Below are positions 20,962 through 33,362 of a DNA stretch of 64,000 nt, in pieces. The stretch is from Argyresthia goedartella (taxonomy: Eukaryota > Arthropoda > Insecta > Lepidoptera > Argyresthiidae). The notes beneath the pieces were generated by a model. It made no database searches, was not told the origin of the DNA, and worked only from the letters and a program-made list of their open reading frames with translations. Every line of letters begins with the position of its first letter. Within the stretch, counting starts at the first letter, position 1. The stretch is taken from contig OX463816.1 of the NCBI GenBank assembly GCA_949825045.1, forward strand, positions 14,937,579-15,001,578, in the 5' to 3' direction. Made by a program: the position numbers and the translations under genes.

Positions 20962-22655
20962 CTATTCATTGTCTTGGATACGTTAACTCAGCTTTTACGA
21001 ACTATCTAACTTAAGCTGAGTAAATAATTTCGCATTCGACTGTTTTGCCGATTGGGGCTACTCGCAACTGTTTGACCGACAAACCTTCAATTTCTAACTC
21101 GCTAACTTGCAAATATACAAGTTACTGAGTTTTATAAGACAGCAAGGAGTTGCGTCGAGGGAATTTGTCCGTTTTTCAGAGAATCGAAGCCGCCCACCCC
21201 TCTTGCCCACCCCCCTTGAATTACAAACATACATTACGTACAACAATACATATACAGCTTGACGGAAACATTGAGAAAGGAAAATAAAACAGGGTTTAGT
21301 AAACTCTTTAGTTATTTAGTGGGAGTTGGTTTAACTACAGATTGTTGCAAAGTTACCAGAAACTGTGTATTGGATACAGGAAAGTCGGCTTAAAAAATAT
21401 AGCTGTGAAAAGGTATCATTTAAGGTAATTTTTAGGATCATGAGCTCCATTTAAATTTCTCGGTTGTTAATACATTCTTTTACTTTTAGTTAATTAAAAA
21501 TCTCAAAATCTCCTTTGATTTTGCACCTTTTCACGGAATTTTCCACTTAGTGCAATCTAATAATGTTTATTTAATTAAATTCATGGTGCACTACGAAAGT
21601 TGGCAGAAAATTTAAGAAAAAAAATCTTGCTAAAACAGCTTAGAGACCTCGCAACATTAATTTAATGCTTTTCATCCCATTAGTAGGTAGACGTTAATTT
21701 TTATATAAGGGTTCCCGGAATTTTCATCTAAAAATATGGGGAGGGGAAGGGAGTTTAGCAAAGATTTTCTTAGATAATAAGCCTACATTTACAGTAGCCT
21801 GGGTAATTTTGGTGGCGGATAAAAGCGCAGATCCCCCGGTTTCTTTTATGCAAGTTTTATTGTTATTTTTGTACGTCGTCTGCCGTGTCAGACCGGTTAA
21901 TGGTAGGGGAGCATCTATTTTGCGGTTGTAGACCTAAATTCGTACTCTGAGCAGGTTCGTTTATTGATTTGGTTTTGATTGCCTTCCTAGGCGTGTCTTG
22001 TACCCTAGGATCATACTTTCAAGAAGCAAAACAAGACAGAAAACCACTTCGGTCAGAGAGCCACTTATGCAAGTCTTTTAAATTCTCACACTTCATCAGA
22101 AACCCCTGAACAGGTTGTGTCTCTTATTGTTAGGTACGCCACTCACTGTCCACACTGATTACACGAGTTCTTTATGAAAAATACTTTCAAATACTAACCG
22201 ACTAAGAATCTATACTAAAAAAACGTATCCGAGGCCCCCCGCTCATGGAATATTAACTCCTAAACAAAGGTGATATAGGTACCTGAGCAAAAACCAGAAA
22301 TCAAAGAACTCATTCAAATAAAAACACATGGCAAAATATTGTTCTTATGACAGCAAATTATTCAAAACGGAAAATCATCAAACATGCAAATTGGACTTGA
22401 TGTTGTAACAATGGAAATGAAGGAATTAACGTAAAGTAAAACATGTTTAGCTTATTGGCAAGCAGAACTAATCAAGATTGACACATCTCACATTCACAAC
22501 TAACTCAACGACAATAGTTCTTTGTATGGGGTTTTCACCAATTCCACTTCCACCTTACGTTCAGGAACAAGCTACAAATACGCCAGTCAGCTCCCAACAC
22601 CGCTGTAAAATTTACGTATTACTTGAAACCTTATTCTAAATACTAAAATTGTACT
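20962..22655. other. Intergenic, upstream of the cathepsin genes
   Basis: No coding signature. TAATTAAA-type AT-rich runs and a GGATACAGGAAAGTCGGC motif (about 21372), similar to GAGACAGGAAAGTCGGCG at about 5103, suggest decayed repeat. No convincing TATA box was found next to the 22656 gene. Confidence 0.45.
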
Positions 22656-23684
22656 ATGATGTTCCGTCGGATATTGCTCCTTATTTGTCTGTGCATAAAC
22701 GTACAAACATCGAGAGTCAGTCACCAGCGATATCACAATCCTAAAGCGCTTACTTTTCTCAACCAGCGAACCTCTTTCATAAACCACATAAACAGCATTC
22801 AAAATTATTGGAAGGCAGGGAGAAACTTCGCCCTTAACATATCTCCGTTAAACCTCAAACATCTTACAGGAGTACACGAACGAAACAAGAAAGTAATACA
22901 TCAGAACAAACACGACGACAGTTTTATCACCGGATTGCCTGAAGAGTTTGATGCCAGAAATAAATGGCCCGAATGCCCTACTTTGAGAGAGATCAGAGAC
23001 CAAGGGTCGTGTAGTAGCTGCTGGGCTATTGGCGCCGCAGAAGTCATAAGTGATAGAATATGCATCTATTCAAAAAGCAAACAGCACCCCCACATCTCCG
23101 CTGAAGATATCCTAAGCTGCTGCACATCTTGTGGTGACGGCTGCTCCGGCGGCAGGGTCGACGACGCCTGGCATTACTGGAACCTCTTCGGTGTAGTCAC
23201 TGGAGGAAACTACCAGTCCGACGGCTGCTTTCCTTACCAAATTCCTCCATGTGAGCACGACATCATTGGGACGAGAATCCCTTGCAGTACGGACGTGAAA
23301 ACACCAAGATGCGAAGCCAAATGCCAGAACAACTACAACAGAACTTGGTCTCAAGACAAGTATTTTGGTAAGCGCGTGTACTCGTTACCTTCTGATGAAG
23401 ATCATATCAAGACAGAGATATTCAAGAACGGTCCCGTCCAAGCTGTTATGCTTGTGTACTCTGACATGCTGACTTACAAGAGTGGAGTGTACATTCATGT
23501 TCATGGTGAGAAGATCGGACGACATGCTATAAAGATTATGGGATGGGGGGTACAAAATGGTCAGAAGTACTGGCTAGTGGCGAACTCTTGGAATAAAGAT
23601 TGGGGTGACGGAGGTTTCTTCCGGATCTTGAGGGGAGAGGATCATTGTGGTATCGAGAGTGAGGTGGTAGCTGGAGAACCTTAG
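22656..23684 (+). CDS. Cathepsin B-like cysteine protease, divergent paralogue (342 aa)
   Basis: Papain-family (C1A) protease, expected to be secreted or lysosomal. Signal peptide at residues 1-19 ([17 protein letters not shown]), propeptide to about 93, mature start near [12 protein letters not shown]. Catalytic C122 (CSSCW), H290 (GRHAIKI) and N310 (VANSWN) are kept, as is the oxyanion Gln in RDQGSC. Oddities: the cathepsin B occluding-loop pair His-His is His-Asp ([12 protein letters not shown], 201-202), and CGSCWAFG is CSSCWAIG. In cathepsin B the second loop His holds the substrate C-terminus, so dipeptidase activity may be reduced (inferred). Intronless, in tandem 955 bp upstream of a canonical copy; codon use is more AT-rich than its neighbour's. 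Met1 or Met2 could start; both keep the signal peptide. Confidence 0.92.
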   Translation: MMFRRILLLICLCINVQTSRVSHQRYHNPKALTFLNQRTSFINHINSIQNYWKAGRNFALNISPLNLKHLTGVHERNKKVIHQNKHDDSFITGLPEEFDARNKWPECPTLREIRDQGSCSSCWAIGAAEVISDRICIYSKSKQHPHISAEDILSCCTSCGDGCSGGRVDDAWHYWNLFGVVTGGNYQSDGCFPYQIPPCEHDIIGTRIPCSTDVKTPRCEAKCQNNYNRTWSQDKYFGKRVYSLPSDEDHIKTEIFKNGPVQAVMLVYSDMLTYKSGVYIHVHGEKIGRHAIKIMGWGVQNGQKYWLVANSWNKDWGDGGFFRILRGEDHCGIESEVVAGEP

Positions 23685-24500
23685 CTGGTACGTGGGTCAT
23701 TAGAATGTGATGATTATCTTAAACATTTATTTGCCTCTCTTAGGCTTATGTACTACACCACATTTTACAGCGAGTCAACTTTTAAAAAATCAAGTCACAT
23801 GAACTGTACTGAGATTTATTTTAACACAAACCCTGTTTTCCTTTTCTCCTTAACAGGTGCTCCTTTCTGCTTACAACTATAATCAGTTAAATGTACAACT
23901 TACGTGTATTCGTATCAGACGCATCATAGTATCGTACCTAACTAAATAAAAAATAAAATAACAATAATACGTACCTACATAGGTATTTTGTACATTACTT
24001 TTTATTTGTAAGGCGACAATTCTGTTCAGCAGTATATAACGTCAGTTATAGCTAGGTTGTGTTTATGTTATCAGTTTGTATGAGTATACAAACTGATAAA
24101 ATAAACACAACTATCAATATTATTAATTCAGTGAAGGCATAATACTAACTTACGAGTAATTAACTCTCAATTGTTTATGTATTCTACGTATCTACTTAGC
24201 TATCGATATTTAGGAGAAATATACATAAAATAATACACGGACACGGACCCTAACCAAAACTCCGTCGTCCGAGCCCCGGGTCGGGTAGGTACGTGCCCCC
24301 GAACTAATTATTACGGTGGAGACAGGGCCAGCGGGCAATACAAACATTTGCTAATCGTTGTATCTGTTTACTTTCCTTATTGGATAACTGTAGATAAACG
24401 TATCTAACCTTCGACACGAGCGTCCTGTCCCTCCGCCCGCTCGCGGCCCCTTCATTCCTCGTATCATTCCAACGAAACATAATTACAGTACCTACATATG
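23685..24500. other. Spacer between the two cathepsin B genes
   Basis: The 3' region of the first gene has AATAAAAAATAAAATAA at about 23944-23962, a likely poly(A) signal. A 20-bp inverted repeat is centred near 24083 (TATCAGTTTGTATGAGTATACAAACTGATA). The rest is non-coding. Confidence 0.55.
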
Positions 24501-24504
24501 TAGG

Positions 24505-24572
24505 TATATAAACGCTCCGTGGATCAGTCGGGTCGGGTGGCGTCACTGCCCACTGACCATTCGCGCATCAGT
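24505..24572 (+). promoter_or_regulatory. Core promoter candidate of the canonical cathepsin B gene
   Basis: TATATAA at 24505-24511 is followed by two ATCAGTCGG copies (TCAGT at 24524-24528 and 24568-24572), each matching the arthropod initiator TCAGT. The first is only about 20 bp from the TATA box and the second about 60 bp, so which is used is not clear. The ATG follows at 24639 in an AAAGATGG context. Confidence 0.5.
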
Positions 24573-24638
24573 CGGTACGCATCATTCAATTGCATTGTAC
24601 GTACATCATTCAACTAGAAACAAAGAATATTCGCAAAG

Positions 24639-25652
24639 ATGGCTTCATGCGCGATCATCGTGCTTTTTACTCTGTGCGTGATTGCAGCAACAGCGACTGA
24701 CCTTTATCCTCTGTCAGACGAATTCATCAGCCTCATCAACAAGAAACAAAATGACTGGAGAGCTGGCAGGAACTTCCCCGAGGACACACCGTTCGCCCAC
24801 ATCAAGAAGCTGATGGGTGTGATTCCCGATGTCAACGATAATTTCGGAAGGTTGCCCGTAAGAGAACACGAGCCCGCGGTGATCGCAAGCCTTCCAGACA
24901 ACTTCGACCCCCGAGACAAGTGGCCGAACTGCCCCACGCTCAACGAGATCAGGGACCAAGGCTCATGCGGTAGCTGCTGGGCATTCGGCGCCGTCGAAAC
25001 CATGACAGACCGCATCTGCATCTACTCCAACGGAACCAAACACGCGCACATTTCCTCCGACGATCTTCTGACCTGCTGTCCTATCTGCGGCCTCGGTTGC
25101 AACGGCGGGATGCCGACCCTCGCCTGGGAATACTGGAAGCACTGGGGCCTGGTCTCCGGCGGAAACTACAACTCCAGCCAAGGCTGCCGTCCATACGAGA
25201 TCCCTCCCTGCGAGCATCACGTGCCTGGCAACAGGATGCCCTGCAAGGGAGACAGCAAAACCCCGAAGTGCTTGAAGAAATGCCGAGACGGTTTCGACGG
25301 AGACTACAAGAAAGACAAACATTACGGTAAGCATGTGTACTCCGTGAGGAGCGGCGAAGACCACATCAAGGCGGAGATCTTCCAGAATGGGCCAGTGGAG
25401 GGCGCTTTCACCGTTTACGCCGACTTTGTGAACTACAAAGCCGGTGTTTACAAACACACGGAGGGCGATACTCTTGGCGGCCATGCGATCAAGATCTTGG
25501 GCTGGGGCGTGGAGGACAAAAAGAAGTACTGGTTGATCGCCAACTCCTGGAACAGTGACTGGGGTGACAACGGTTTCTTCAAAATCCTCCGTGGAGAAGA
25601 CCATTGTGGAATCGAGAGCTCTATCGTGGCTGGCGAGCCGTTACTAGACTGA
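24639..25652 (+). CDS. Cathepsin B (337 aa)
   Basis: Lysosomal or secreted C1A cysteine protease with endo- and dipeptidyl-peptidase activity. Signal peptide at residues 1-20 ([20 protein letters not shown]), propeptide with WRAGRNF to about 84, mature start at [14 protein letters not shown]. Catalytic C113 (CGSCWAFG), H282 ([11 protein letters not shown]), N302 ([10 protein letters not shown]). The occluding loop is canonical ([13 protein letters not shown]193-H194). A possible N-glycosylation site is NGT at 131. Length is normal for insect cathepsin B. No introns. Coding DNA is clearly more GC-rich than the paralogue 1 kb upstream, suggesting stronger codon selection or expression. A TATA box lies 134 bp upstream and a poly(A) signal 67 bp downstream. 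Confidence 0.96.
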   Translation: MASCAIIVLFTLCVIAATATDLYPLSDEFISLINKKQNDWRAGRNFPEDTPFAHIKKLMGVIPDVNDNFGRLPVREHEPAVIASLPDNFDPRDKWPNCPTLNEIRDQGSCGSCWAFGAVETMTDRICIYSNGTKHAHISSDDLLTCCPICGLGCNGGMPTLAWEYWKHWGLVSGGNYNSSQGCRPYEIPPCEHHVPGNRMPCKGDSKTPKCLKKCRDGFDGDYKKDKHYGKHVYSVRSGEDHIKAEIFQNGPVEGAFTVYADFVNYKAGVYKHTEGDTLGGHAIKILGWGVEDKKKYWLIANSWNSDWGDNGFFKILRGEDHCGIESSIVAGEPLLD

Positions 25653-25718
25653 GTAGGTAGTCAAAATTAAACCTGTTAGATTTTTTAAGAAAGACGTGTC
25701 AATGATTCTATATATGTA

Positions 25719-25724
25719 AATAAA
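25719..25724 (+). terminator. Poly(A) signal of cathepsin B
   Basis: AATAAA 67 bp after the stop codon, followed by an A-rich stretch. Confidence 0.65.
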
Positions 25725-25739
25725 TATATCGAAAAAAAT

Positions 25740-27965
25740 GGTATTAAATATTTTTTTACTTAATTTGAAGTGTTGCTATGTAATGCAAAGGAAAGAATGC
25801 AATTTAACGTCGTTAGCTTAATTAATTAGACAGACGACTCACTAACCGCCATACCCATAGTCGTTCAGTGATTAATTAAGTGAACAATTTTGTACTTATA
25901 TAAATTCAAATTTGGAATCGGATTAATGGTTCACTAAATGACCCAGGGTACGGCGGTAAGTTATCGTTACTCATATTAATACCCTAAGTAGGTATTACTA
26001 GTGGCTCTGAGCTGTAGACCTCAGCGAGCGACAGGAATTGCGTTTTTTTTTTCACTATTTTCCACCCCCTCACAACCCCGACCCCTTGAAAATTATGGGA
26101 TAAACAAGTGGAATTATGATATATATTATATTATTATAAAAACAAATGACCCGAGTGCGTTTTCTTTCAATGCCACAAATGAATTCATACGTTTATAACG
26201 TATGAATTCACCTGGTTACGTAGACGGAGTATGAAACACCAACAACTTTGTAACCCCATAGCTCCGCCATTTTTTATTATCTCCAAAAAATTAATCGTCA
26301 AAATAAATCCATATCATTATCGAACCTGCTCACAAAACTTTACGAGAATCAGTTAAGAAATGCGATCTGTAGAGGAGAACAGCGGGAAATCCGGACATAA
26401 GAGCAAAAAGCATTTTTGCCCAACCTGGACAGAAACGCATCGGTCGCTCGGTCAATTACCTAAGTAAATGAGTAATTTGTGTTTCCTTTTGTCGTGCAAA
26501 TTTAATGTGAACAAAATGATATAATAAAAAGAATTACTTGTACACCTACCAACCTACAATCTCACCCGTCCGTTAACTCTATTAATTCGTAGATAAACAG
26601 TTGGTTTTTGTACTTCATATCTATCAGTGCCGACTATTGTAGTGGCCGAATGAAATTCATTTCATTTCGTCGATCTATTCATATGGGCAATTGTATCTTT
26701 GGAGTCAATGACCCGACGTCGTGCAGGATACAGAAAGTGTCAATACGAGAACCAATAGCCTATTCAAATTAGCGTTTCATTCACCTCATGAGAGATAATG
26801 CGCAGAATTGATAATTTTTCCGTTCTAAAAGTTGTCTCAAAAGTCTCATAAAATCTCGTGCCTGCGACGTAAGTTATTCCAGGTCAAAGGTCACAAAAAG
26901 TTTTCGCCATGATCTAGGTTTATTTAGGGCCATCTGAAAGGGCCATGAAAAAAATATACATACTACTTTTCATTTTATTTCATGAAATTTTTGCCTATTT
27001 TAAGGAAGTAATTTGAATATTTATATTAATAGACGTCTAGTTATTTTTATATAAATTTTAATTTAACACTTGTAAAGTCACTTGCCCACAGTTTGGGAAC
27101 GGTTGTACTTGAGGCTGGTTGTTTCCGATTACAAAACTTAAAACCTATAATATCAATATGTTTATAGGTTTACGTTATTATTATTTCTTAATTAATGGCG
27201 GTCTAACATCTAGGTTAATTTCGCCAATGCCATGTCGTGACATTGAAGTCTAGTTGAACAGGTTCTGTTTTGAAAACCTGGAAATGTTTGTGTTGATTTG
27301 TAGCTCCTTGGCATTACCCGGGAGGACGTGAAGGACCGTAGGTTCCAAGTATCTCCTTCGGACGTAAGAAACTGCCTCCCATTTGTTTACGTTCCGACTG
27401 ATATCTGCGTTATCGATTGACAGAAAAACTGTTAATACTTGACAGTTTTACAGAACAGCCAACTTAACGGTGAAGGGGATTTGAACAAACTACGCCGTAG
27501 AGGACAAATGAAGTACATTATGTTTGTTTTTAGGGCTATTTCAGTAATCCTGCATTATTTTTTGATGGGAATAACGGAATTGAGTTAGGAACACAATTAT
27601 CTCGAAATGTGCTCTCAGATTACCTTAGATTTTTTTACAAGGCCAATAGTGTTAATATCTAAAATTTAAGAAGTGGCAGATAAGAAGTTTTAAAATCACG
27701 GACGTAAGTACAGATATATTTTTTTAATATTTTGTCCCCACAAGGGGGAAGAATCCTGCACAATTTTTTGTGACGATTGACCTTTGCCACAACTTTAAGA
27801 ACGCCATATTAAACGTATTCATAATAACATTCAGAGTTTCCAGTTTATTATCTGTCATTCCGAGTTTGACCCCTTTTATGATTATTTGACTGGGCTATAA
27901 TGATTGCTACGTGCGTGACCCTAGGGTCGCACATTCGAGTCCCTGTCCTACTCTGAGACTGACTC
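25740..27965. other. Gene-free stretch, nothing recognised
   Basis: AT-rich with no convincing open frame or family match. There is a short inverted repeat, ATGAATTCATACGT/ACGTATGAATTCA, at about 26178-26210. Confidence 0.5.
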
Positions 27966-27968
27966 TGA

Positions 27969-28116
27969 GGCGCTACGCAGACAGAAGACGGCGTGGCATA
28001 AGGCACGTTTGTTCTTCGCCGCGTTCTGTTTGCGAACGCAGCGAAGATCAAACGTACCTTACGCCGTCTTCTGTCTGCGTAGCGCCTTATGCCTCACGCC
28101 GTCTTCTGTCCGCGTT
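27969..28116. mobile_element. GC-rich foldback element (MITE-like)
   Basis: Perfect 26-bp arms, GGCGCTACGCAGACAGAAGA plus CGGCGT (27969-27994) and its complement (28061-28086), enclose an imperfect continuation of the hairpin, so nearly the whole 118 bp folds back. A third partial arm (ACGCCGTCTTCTGTCCGCG, about 28097-28115) follows directly. Strong GC contrast with the flanks; no coding sequence. Confidence 0.75.
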
Positions 28117-28119
28117 GGG

Positions 28120-29935
28120 CATGAGTTGCAGCTGATGTAGGGACATAGTCGCTGACCGAGCATATTTAAGCCAACGACGGAAATTACTGGAATAAGTAGG
28201 TACTTACTAGGTACCTACCTAAGCTTTAATTATTATTTTGAGCCCTTGGTGCTGTTCCACTGCTGGGCATATGTACCTACCTAACCTACAGTAGTGCTCA
28301 AGTCAAGTCAATTATAATATATAATTTTAGCGATAGAGGAGATCCTGGTACCTACGTTTACGTAGGGTCGTTAATAAGTAGGTCAATACTACTCATACGA
28401 CACTGTTCAAAGCATTCTGGTTAGGTAGTCTGGTCATCTTTAATAACAAAGTAGTTGGCTCAAGGCGGATGGGTTCATTGACCAAAATCTCTGTGCACCG
28501 ACCAAAGAGATCAACACACCAGTTAAATTCATAAAATTTCAATACAGCTGTCAATTACGTTCAATATCGTGCGTGATTTGATTACATACATCTGAGTGAC
28601 TCAATTCAAGACCAATATAAAAGTGGATCAACAGTCGTCTTCAATGTTTACGGATGAAAACTGACAAAGAATCCCACGTAAAGGGCGCTAAGTCTTTGTA
28701 ACAAATACATAGTAGGTAAGCAAGCAAATAGTTTCGTTCGTCCATAGAACGAAACCCTAGGCGTTCGTCTGAGGTTACAAATGAATCACAGAGTGTAAAA
28801 CAAAATGATGTAACAAGCACAAAGCGCCCTCTATCAAAAAGTTTTCTTTAATATTCACCATTGACAATGCACGGAAGATCTTGCTGACTACAATACTTTA
28901 GATACTTACGAATACGTTGCCTACATACTACATCGCAACCTTCCTATATCCAATCTACGAGGAGCATTCCCCGTCAACCAGCAGTCTCACTCAGTGGTGA
29001 AACGCCTGTCGCAAAATCCACCGCAATTTCTTTTTTAGGACAAATAAAACAAGTACAAACAGGAGCCCCAAACTTATAGAAGGCGCAAGGGCAGCGCGAG
29101 TATCCTATTTAAAATCGTATCCATGTATTCCCTAAGCGATTAAAAAGGCTTAGGGAGCCACCGGCACTTAAATGCCTAAAACCTGCTAAAACGAGTTGAA
29201 ATTTTAGTGAAATGCCGCGAACGAATACTTTTATTTTATGTTTTACTTGTAAAGCTTTGGCTCAAAAGTTGAAACAGGCTGTCAAGGTAGTTAGGTGGAC
29301 CTACACGGAGCAGTTAAGTCAATTACCTACCCGCAATTACACATCAGATAATAGGTTGCAGTGATTTAGATTAGCTGCTGTGCGTGCATTAAGTACCTCC
29401 TTTATTTTTTGAAATGGCTACCATGGATGAAAAAATTAAACGAGTAAAATGCATTCCATATAACTTTTCCCTCCGACGTTAAGGCGATATGTAAAATATA
29501 TGTAGAAGGAATACGAATGAAAACGAAAGTGACAGCGTTAATTACTTCCAAACAAAGAAAAGAGAGCGCAAGCAATGCGCTCGACTCAAACTAAAATAAC
29601 GTATCTCAAACCACATAAAAAATTGTTTAAAAGTAAACTACGTATTTCTGTCAAAAAGATAAAGTTCACGAATTCATAATATCCTCATTTTGATTACGGA
29701 AAAAATAAAACCATTTCTTTACGCAATTAAATTCTATCGAGAAAATTTTATCCAATCCAGTGAACGATTATACCAATCGCATTTTCCTTCAGTGAGAATC
29801 ATCAATCAAATACTCAATAAACGTTATCCCAAAAATCAAATCAGTAGATGACTTTATAGTGGAGTAAATGGATACGAAAAATAATAAATTTTTTGTATCA
29901 CCTTAAGATGGTAGTAGTGCACAGCTGTCAAAAAA
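28120..29935. other. Gene-free stretch with a short repeat scrap
   Basis: CCACTGCTGGGCATATGTACC at about 28259 resembles the 3' end signature of lepidopteran RTE elements. Otherwise nothing recognised. Confidence 0.45.
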
Positions 29936-29937
29936 AT

Positions 29938-30205
29938 CCGGCCAAGTGCGTGTTGCACTTCGCACATTTTGGGTTCCTTACCAAATGTAGAATATAAGCC
30001 TAAAAATGAAGTAAATTCAAAGAAAAATCAGATTTATCAATATATTGGGAGAGGTCTCGGGGTCGTTCCCGGCTGGGGATAAAGAACTATCCCCAGGTGT
30101 TGGATGTTTAGACTTATGTGTGTGACGTCGCTGTTTCTGGTTCCCACGACACAGGGTATCCTAGTGTGGGACCAGAAGCAATGTATGTGCTTTTATGTAA
30201 ATGTA
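29938..30205 (+). mobile_element. Dispersed-repeat head followed by SINE body fragment
   Basis: TCCGGCCAAGTGCGTGTTGCACTTCGCACATTTTGGGTTCC (29938-29980) is a diverged head of the common lepidopteran repeat. 30050-30205 carries SINE-body landmarks (GGGGTCGTTCCCGGCTGGGGA, GACGTCGCTGTTTCTGGTTCC, CCTAGTGTGGGACCAGAAGC). Both are truncated. Confidence 0.5.
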
Positions 30206-30209
30206 AATG

Positions 30210-30995
30210 TTAGTAAAATGAACATTATTTTATGGCCAATGGGAAGTTAAAAATTTATTCGGTACCTACAAAATGTTTTGTTTTGTAAAAAAAACTCGAC
30301 TTTCCTTTGTTTTCCAATCTTTTGTGTGCGATTCGATTGCTCGGCCAAGTTGTCGAAGCGTAAAATGAAATGCACTAATATTTAGACGGTATTTGTCGAT
30401 TTCCAAATAAAAATAAAAAAATTGTCGGGGCAGTAATAAATAAGATATAAGCATTTTAAGTTGGCCGCGCGAACGAAACGCGCAGGATTGCGAGGCCATA
30501 GGGATCTCGGTAACTACTATGGCTAGAGATCTAATTCCTTTTGTCAATTAAAGAGTATATTTGTCGACAAAAGAATAATGAGGAAAATTTAAATACTTTA
30601 GGAAATATGCACTTTCCAAGATTTGGCCGCGCAATCCTCCACTTACGATTTTGTTATTCTTGATTAATTCCAAAGTAAGAGACTGCAGACAGTTAAAACC
30701 GGTCTTAGAATTTGTCGGTTAATTTGTGGGTCCTAATGAGAGCATCAACTATTATTCAGTAATTTAAAAGAAAACACGTAAAACTAATCTGCTCGTGGCC
30801 GCGCGAACTAAACGCTTCTTTGTGCGCTGTTACTGCCCTAACATGACATTTATGGCAATAAATATACTGAATACTAATTGTAATACCTAGGCACTAAGTG
30901 TAAAGGATGTATTTGTTCATCCTTCAAGTGACATAGAGTTTTGTCCGTAAAACAGTATATCATGCGAATAATATCAAAACTAATCGATATTATCC
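30210..30995. other. Non-coding stretch with scattered GGCCGCGCGAAC motifs
   Basis: TGGCCGCGCGAAC(G/T) appears near 30462 and 30797, and TTGGCCGCGCAATCC near 30622. They recur in AT-rich DNA and may be remnants of one repeat. The 93-codon minus frame here has no family signature. Confidence 0.4.
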
Positions 30996-31009
30996 GATTA
31001 TTCCCACTC

Positions 31010-31280
31010 GTCCACACTGTTGACGATCGGGAAAAAAATCCCGTTCGTTCAGTGTTGACAATCGAAATTTCATGTCCCAGTCGTTCCGCTGTATGCAGTT
31101 CATTGCGTGTTGTCGTTAAGCGGCGTGGACAATCGGGAAATAAAGTCCCGTTCGTTCATAGTGTCGACTATGGAAACTTTTTATTTCCCAATCGTTCCGC
31201 TGTATGCAGTTCATTTTCCCGACCGTCATCGCTGTTAACGACATTAACAGTGATGACGGTCGGGAAAACAGTGATGGACG
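31010..31280. repeat. Two ~111-bp repeats ending in a strong hairpin
   Basis: TCGTTCCGCTGTATGCAGTTCATT occurs at 31081 and 31192, each preceded by GACAATCG and CCCGTTCGTTCA blocks. The second copy runs into a hairpin: 25-bp arms 31214-31238 and 31244-31268 (TTTTCCCGACCGTCATCGCT plus GTTAA, one mismatch) around a 5-base loop. A short plus-strand frame across it (30941-31294) is an artefact of the repeats. Confidence 0.75.
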
Positions 31281-31427
31281 AACGCAGTTTTTAATAATAA
31301 AAAAACATACTCATATGTTTTTTTTTCGAACCCACCGTTATCTTTATAGGAAAAAACATATCAAAATATTTTTGAAAAATAGTATAACTTGGGTCAAGAT
31401 GTTTATGTCACCGTAAGATAATTCCAA

Positions 31428-31640
31428 AAAATTCCAAAAATTCCAAATGTCTTTATTACTGTAGATATTTACATATACTTAGCAAAGGTAATTTTTTTTT
31501 AATAAGCAGGAATAAATAATTACAAAATTATTAACAGCAAGGTCTGTGTTGAGCCAGATTAACCCCATACAGTACCATCATTTAAGTAATCTTGAACATT
31601 GTAATATCCCTTTTTCGACAAAGTCGCTTTAACATTTAGT
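31428..31640 (-). mobile_element. 5'-truncated copy of the 1-3860 retrotransposon 3' end
   Basis: The minus strand encodes the last residues of the C-terminal domain (KATLSKKGYYNVQDYLNDGT), the stop and the same 3' UTR (CTGGCTCAACACAGACCTTGC). It ends CAGTAATAAAGACATTTGGAA with a (TTTTTGGAAT)n tail. Part of the 3' UTR present in the left-end copy is deleted here. Confidence 0.85.
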
Positions 31641-31644
31641 TAAT

Positions 31645-33145
31645 AAACTTACGCGTTAGTTGATCAACAATCGATAGATAGTAAACCAGACCGACAGGGT
31701 TTGGAATTTACTAACACGAAGACTATTGATTATTTGGTTAAAGCTAGCAGCTGAGAAGTATCGCAGTGCGCTTGTATGTAGTCTGTTGCTGTACTAACGA
31801 CGCCGACTAATCGAAGTTGATACTTTACGCGCTTTCCTCCTTTACAACACCCGTTCGCCATCACCTTCTTATAAGAAGCTATAGCTAGCAACACTGGTTG
31901 CATTGCTTCCAACTTAACGGAGAAAGGAAAAATATGGTATGCATTTTACCTAACCACCAACTCACTGCATGCACTACCTACAAACAGTCCTAAAGTATCT
32001 GTGCAACAAACGAAAATATAAACTGGTCCATACACTCAGGTTTCTAGTTACAGAGAAGTCCCACATCACATAATCTCATGAATCGCGTGTTTAGGCAAAA
32101 TTTTAATCATGGACTTGTTAAAATAGCTGTTTCGGCCGAAGCGCTAAGCGGGGGACTTACGGGCGGCCACTGTGGCAAGCCAGATAAGAGCACTTAGTTA
32201 CTCTCTCCACTATTTAACGTCAGCGTTTATTAGCATAGTCGGTTTAGCACTACATTGCGGATACGGTTTTTCTTTTATGGTTGAACTTTGAACTCTGAGT
32301 GGCTTACCGCTGATTGTGAAACTTGTGGATCAATTTGGAAAATGAAAAATAGTCAATCAACTATGATTGTCAATTTTTCATGAGGACGCTTACGCCCAGG
32401 TACACTGGATGGCTATTGGATGCACTGGGGATGACGTGTGATAGGAGGATGATAAAATTATACGAATGAAAGTAATCGTGAAGTAAAAATAATTTTAATA
32501 AAATCTGATTGAATCATTAAATAGTTTACTCCATTTAAAACATAATACTTACATTTAAATTCTAATTTACAACGTCTACGCAGTGTGGAAGTCTAAATTA
32601 ACTTCCTGTCTGCCATGATTTCCATCCTGTACATCTAAGCAGGCAATAAATTTAATTAATCTAATATATCACAAAATATGACTTGATCACCTTTCCTCGA
32701 ATCTAGTCTAAAAACGGTCCAATTTATACATCTAAAAAAAAAATTGTAAGATTTATTAATAATTAGAACATAATACAATATCAACTGGGAATCAATTGGT
32801 TACAATATCCGAAATGCTCGTAAATTAATTAATTCAAATCACAGTATCACTTTAAATATTTTCTGAAGATCATACTGCCTAATTGGCCATCTCAGAGAAG
32901 AAATAACTAGAATTACTTCACTACAATAAGGACTTATCCAAACAAATTTTGTTTAAATCAGTCATCATAAAATATGTCCATTAAAAGAGTTCCTGCCTGA
33001 CACTTGAAGCATGATTAAATTGGTGTGACTTTAGATACTTAATATTTTTTATTATATACTTTACTAACTGTATGCTTCAAACTTGGAATGAAGATAATTT
33101 TAACTGAACTCGCAAACATTTACGAAGTTACGATATCTCAAAGGC
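31645..33145. other. Gene-free stretch, nothing recognised
   Basis: AT-rich; no coding or repeat signature identified with confidence. Confidence 0.45.
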
Positions 33146-33149
33146 TAAT

Positions 33150-33362
33150 ATTTAATCGCACATCAAAAATACTGATTTTCACAGCAAAAAAGGATCAGCA
33201 AAAACACCTTTTGTTTTAAGTATTTTTGTTCTTACATGATCAACCTAATATGAAGGATAAAGGGGGCTTCGCTTCGCTCACCGCATTATTTTGTCGTGAT
33301 ATTTGCTGTGAAAATCAGTATATTTGCTGTGCTAATCAGTATTTTTGATGTGCAGTTTAATA
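33150..33362 (+). mobile_element. MITE-like repeat, copy C
   Basis: Ends with inverted repeats: AATCGCACATCAAAAATACTGATT at the left and AATCAGTATTTTTGATGTGCAG at the right. The interior has the shared core (GTTTTAAGTATTTTTG, GATAAAGGGGGCTTCGCTTC, GTGATATTTGCTGTG). About 210 bp, non-coding. Confidence 0.8.

Noticed and set aside
24963..25604. 213-codon open frame on the minus strand
   Set aside because: It is the antisense shadow of the GC-rich cathepsin B gene; no family signature.
30941..31294. 117-codon plus-strand frame with repeated PFVHSVD-like blocks
   Set aside because: It is a translation of the two 111-bp DNA repeats and the hairpin; the peptide repeat follows from the DNA repeat.
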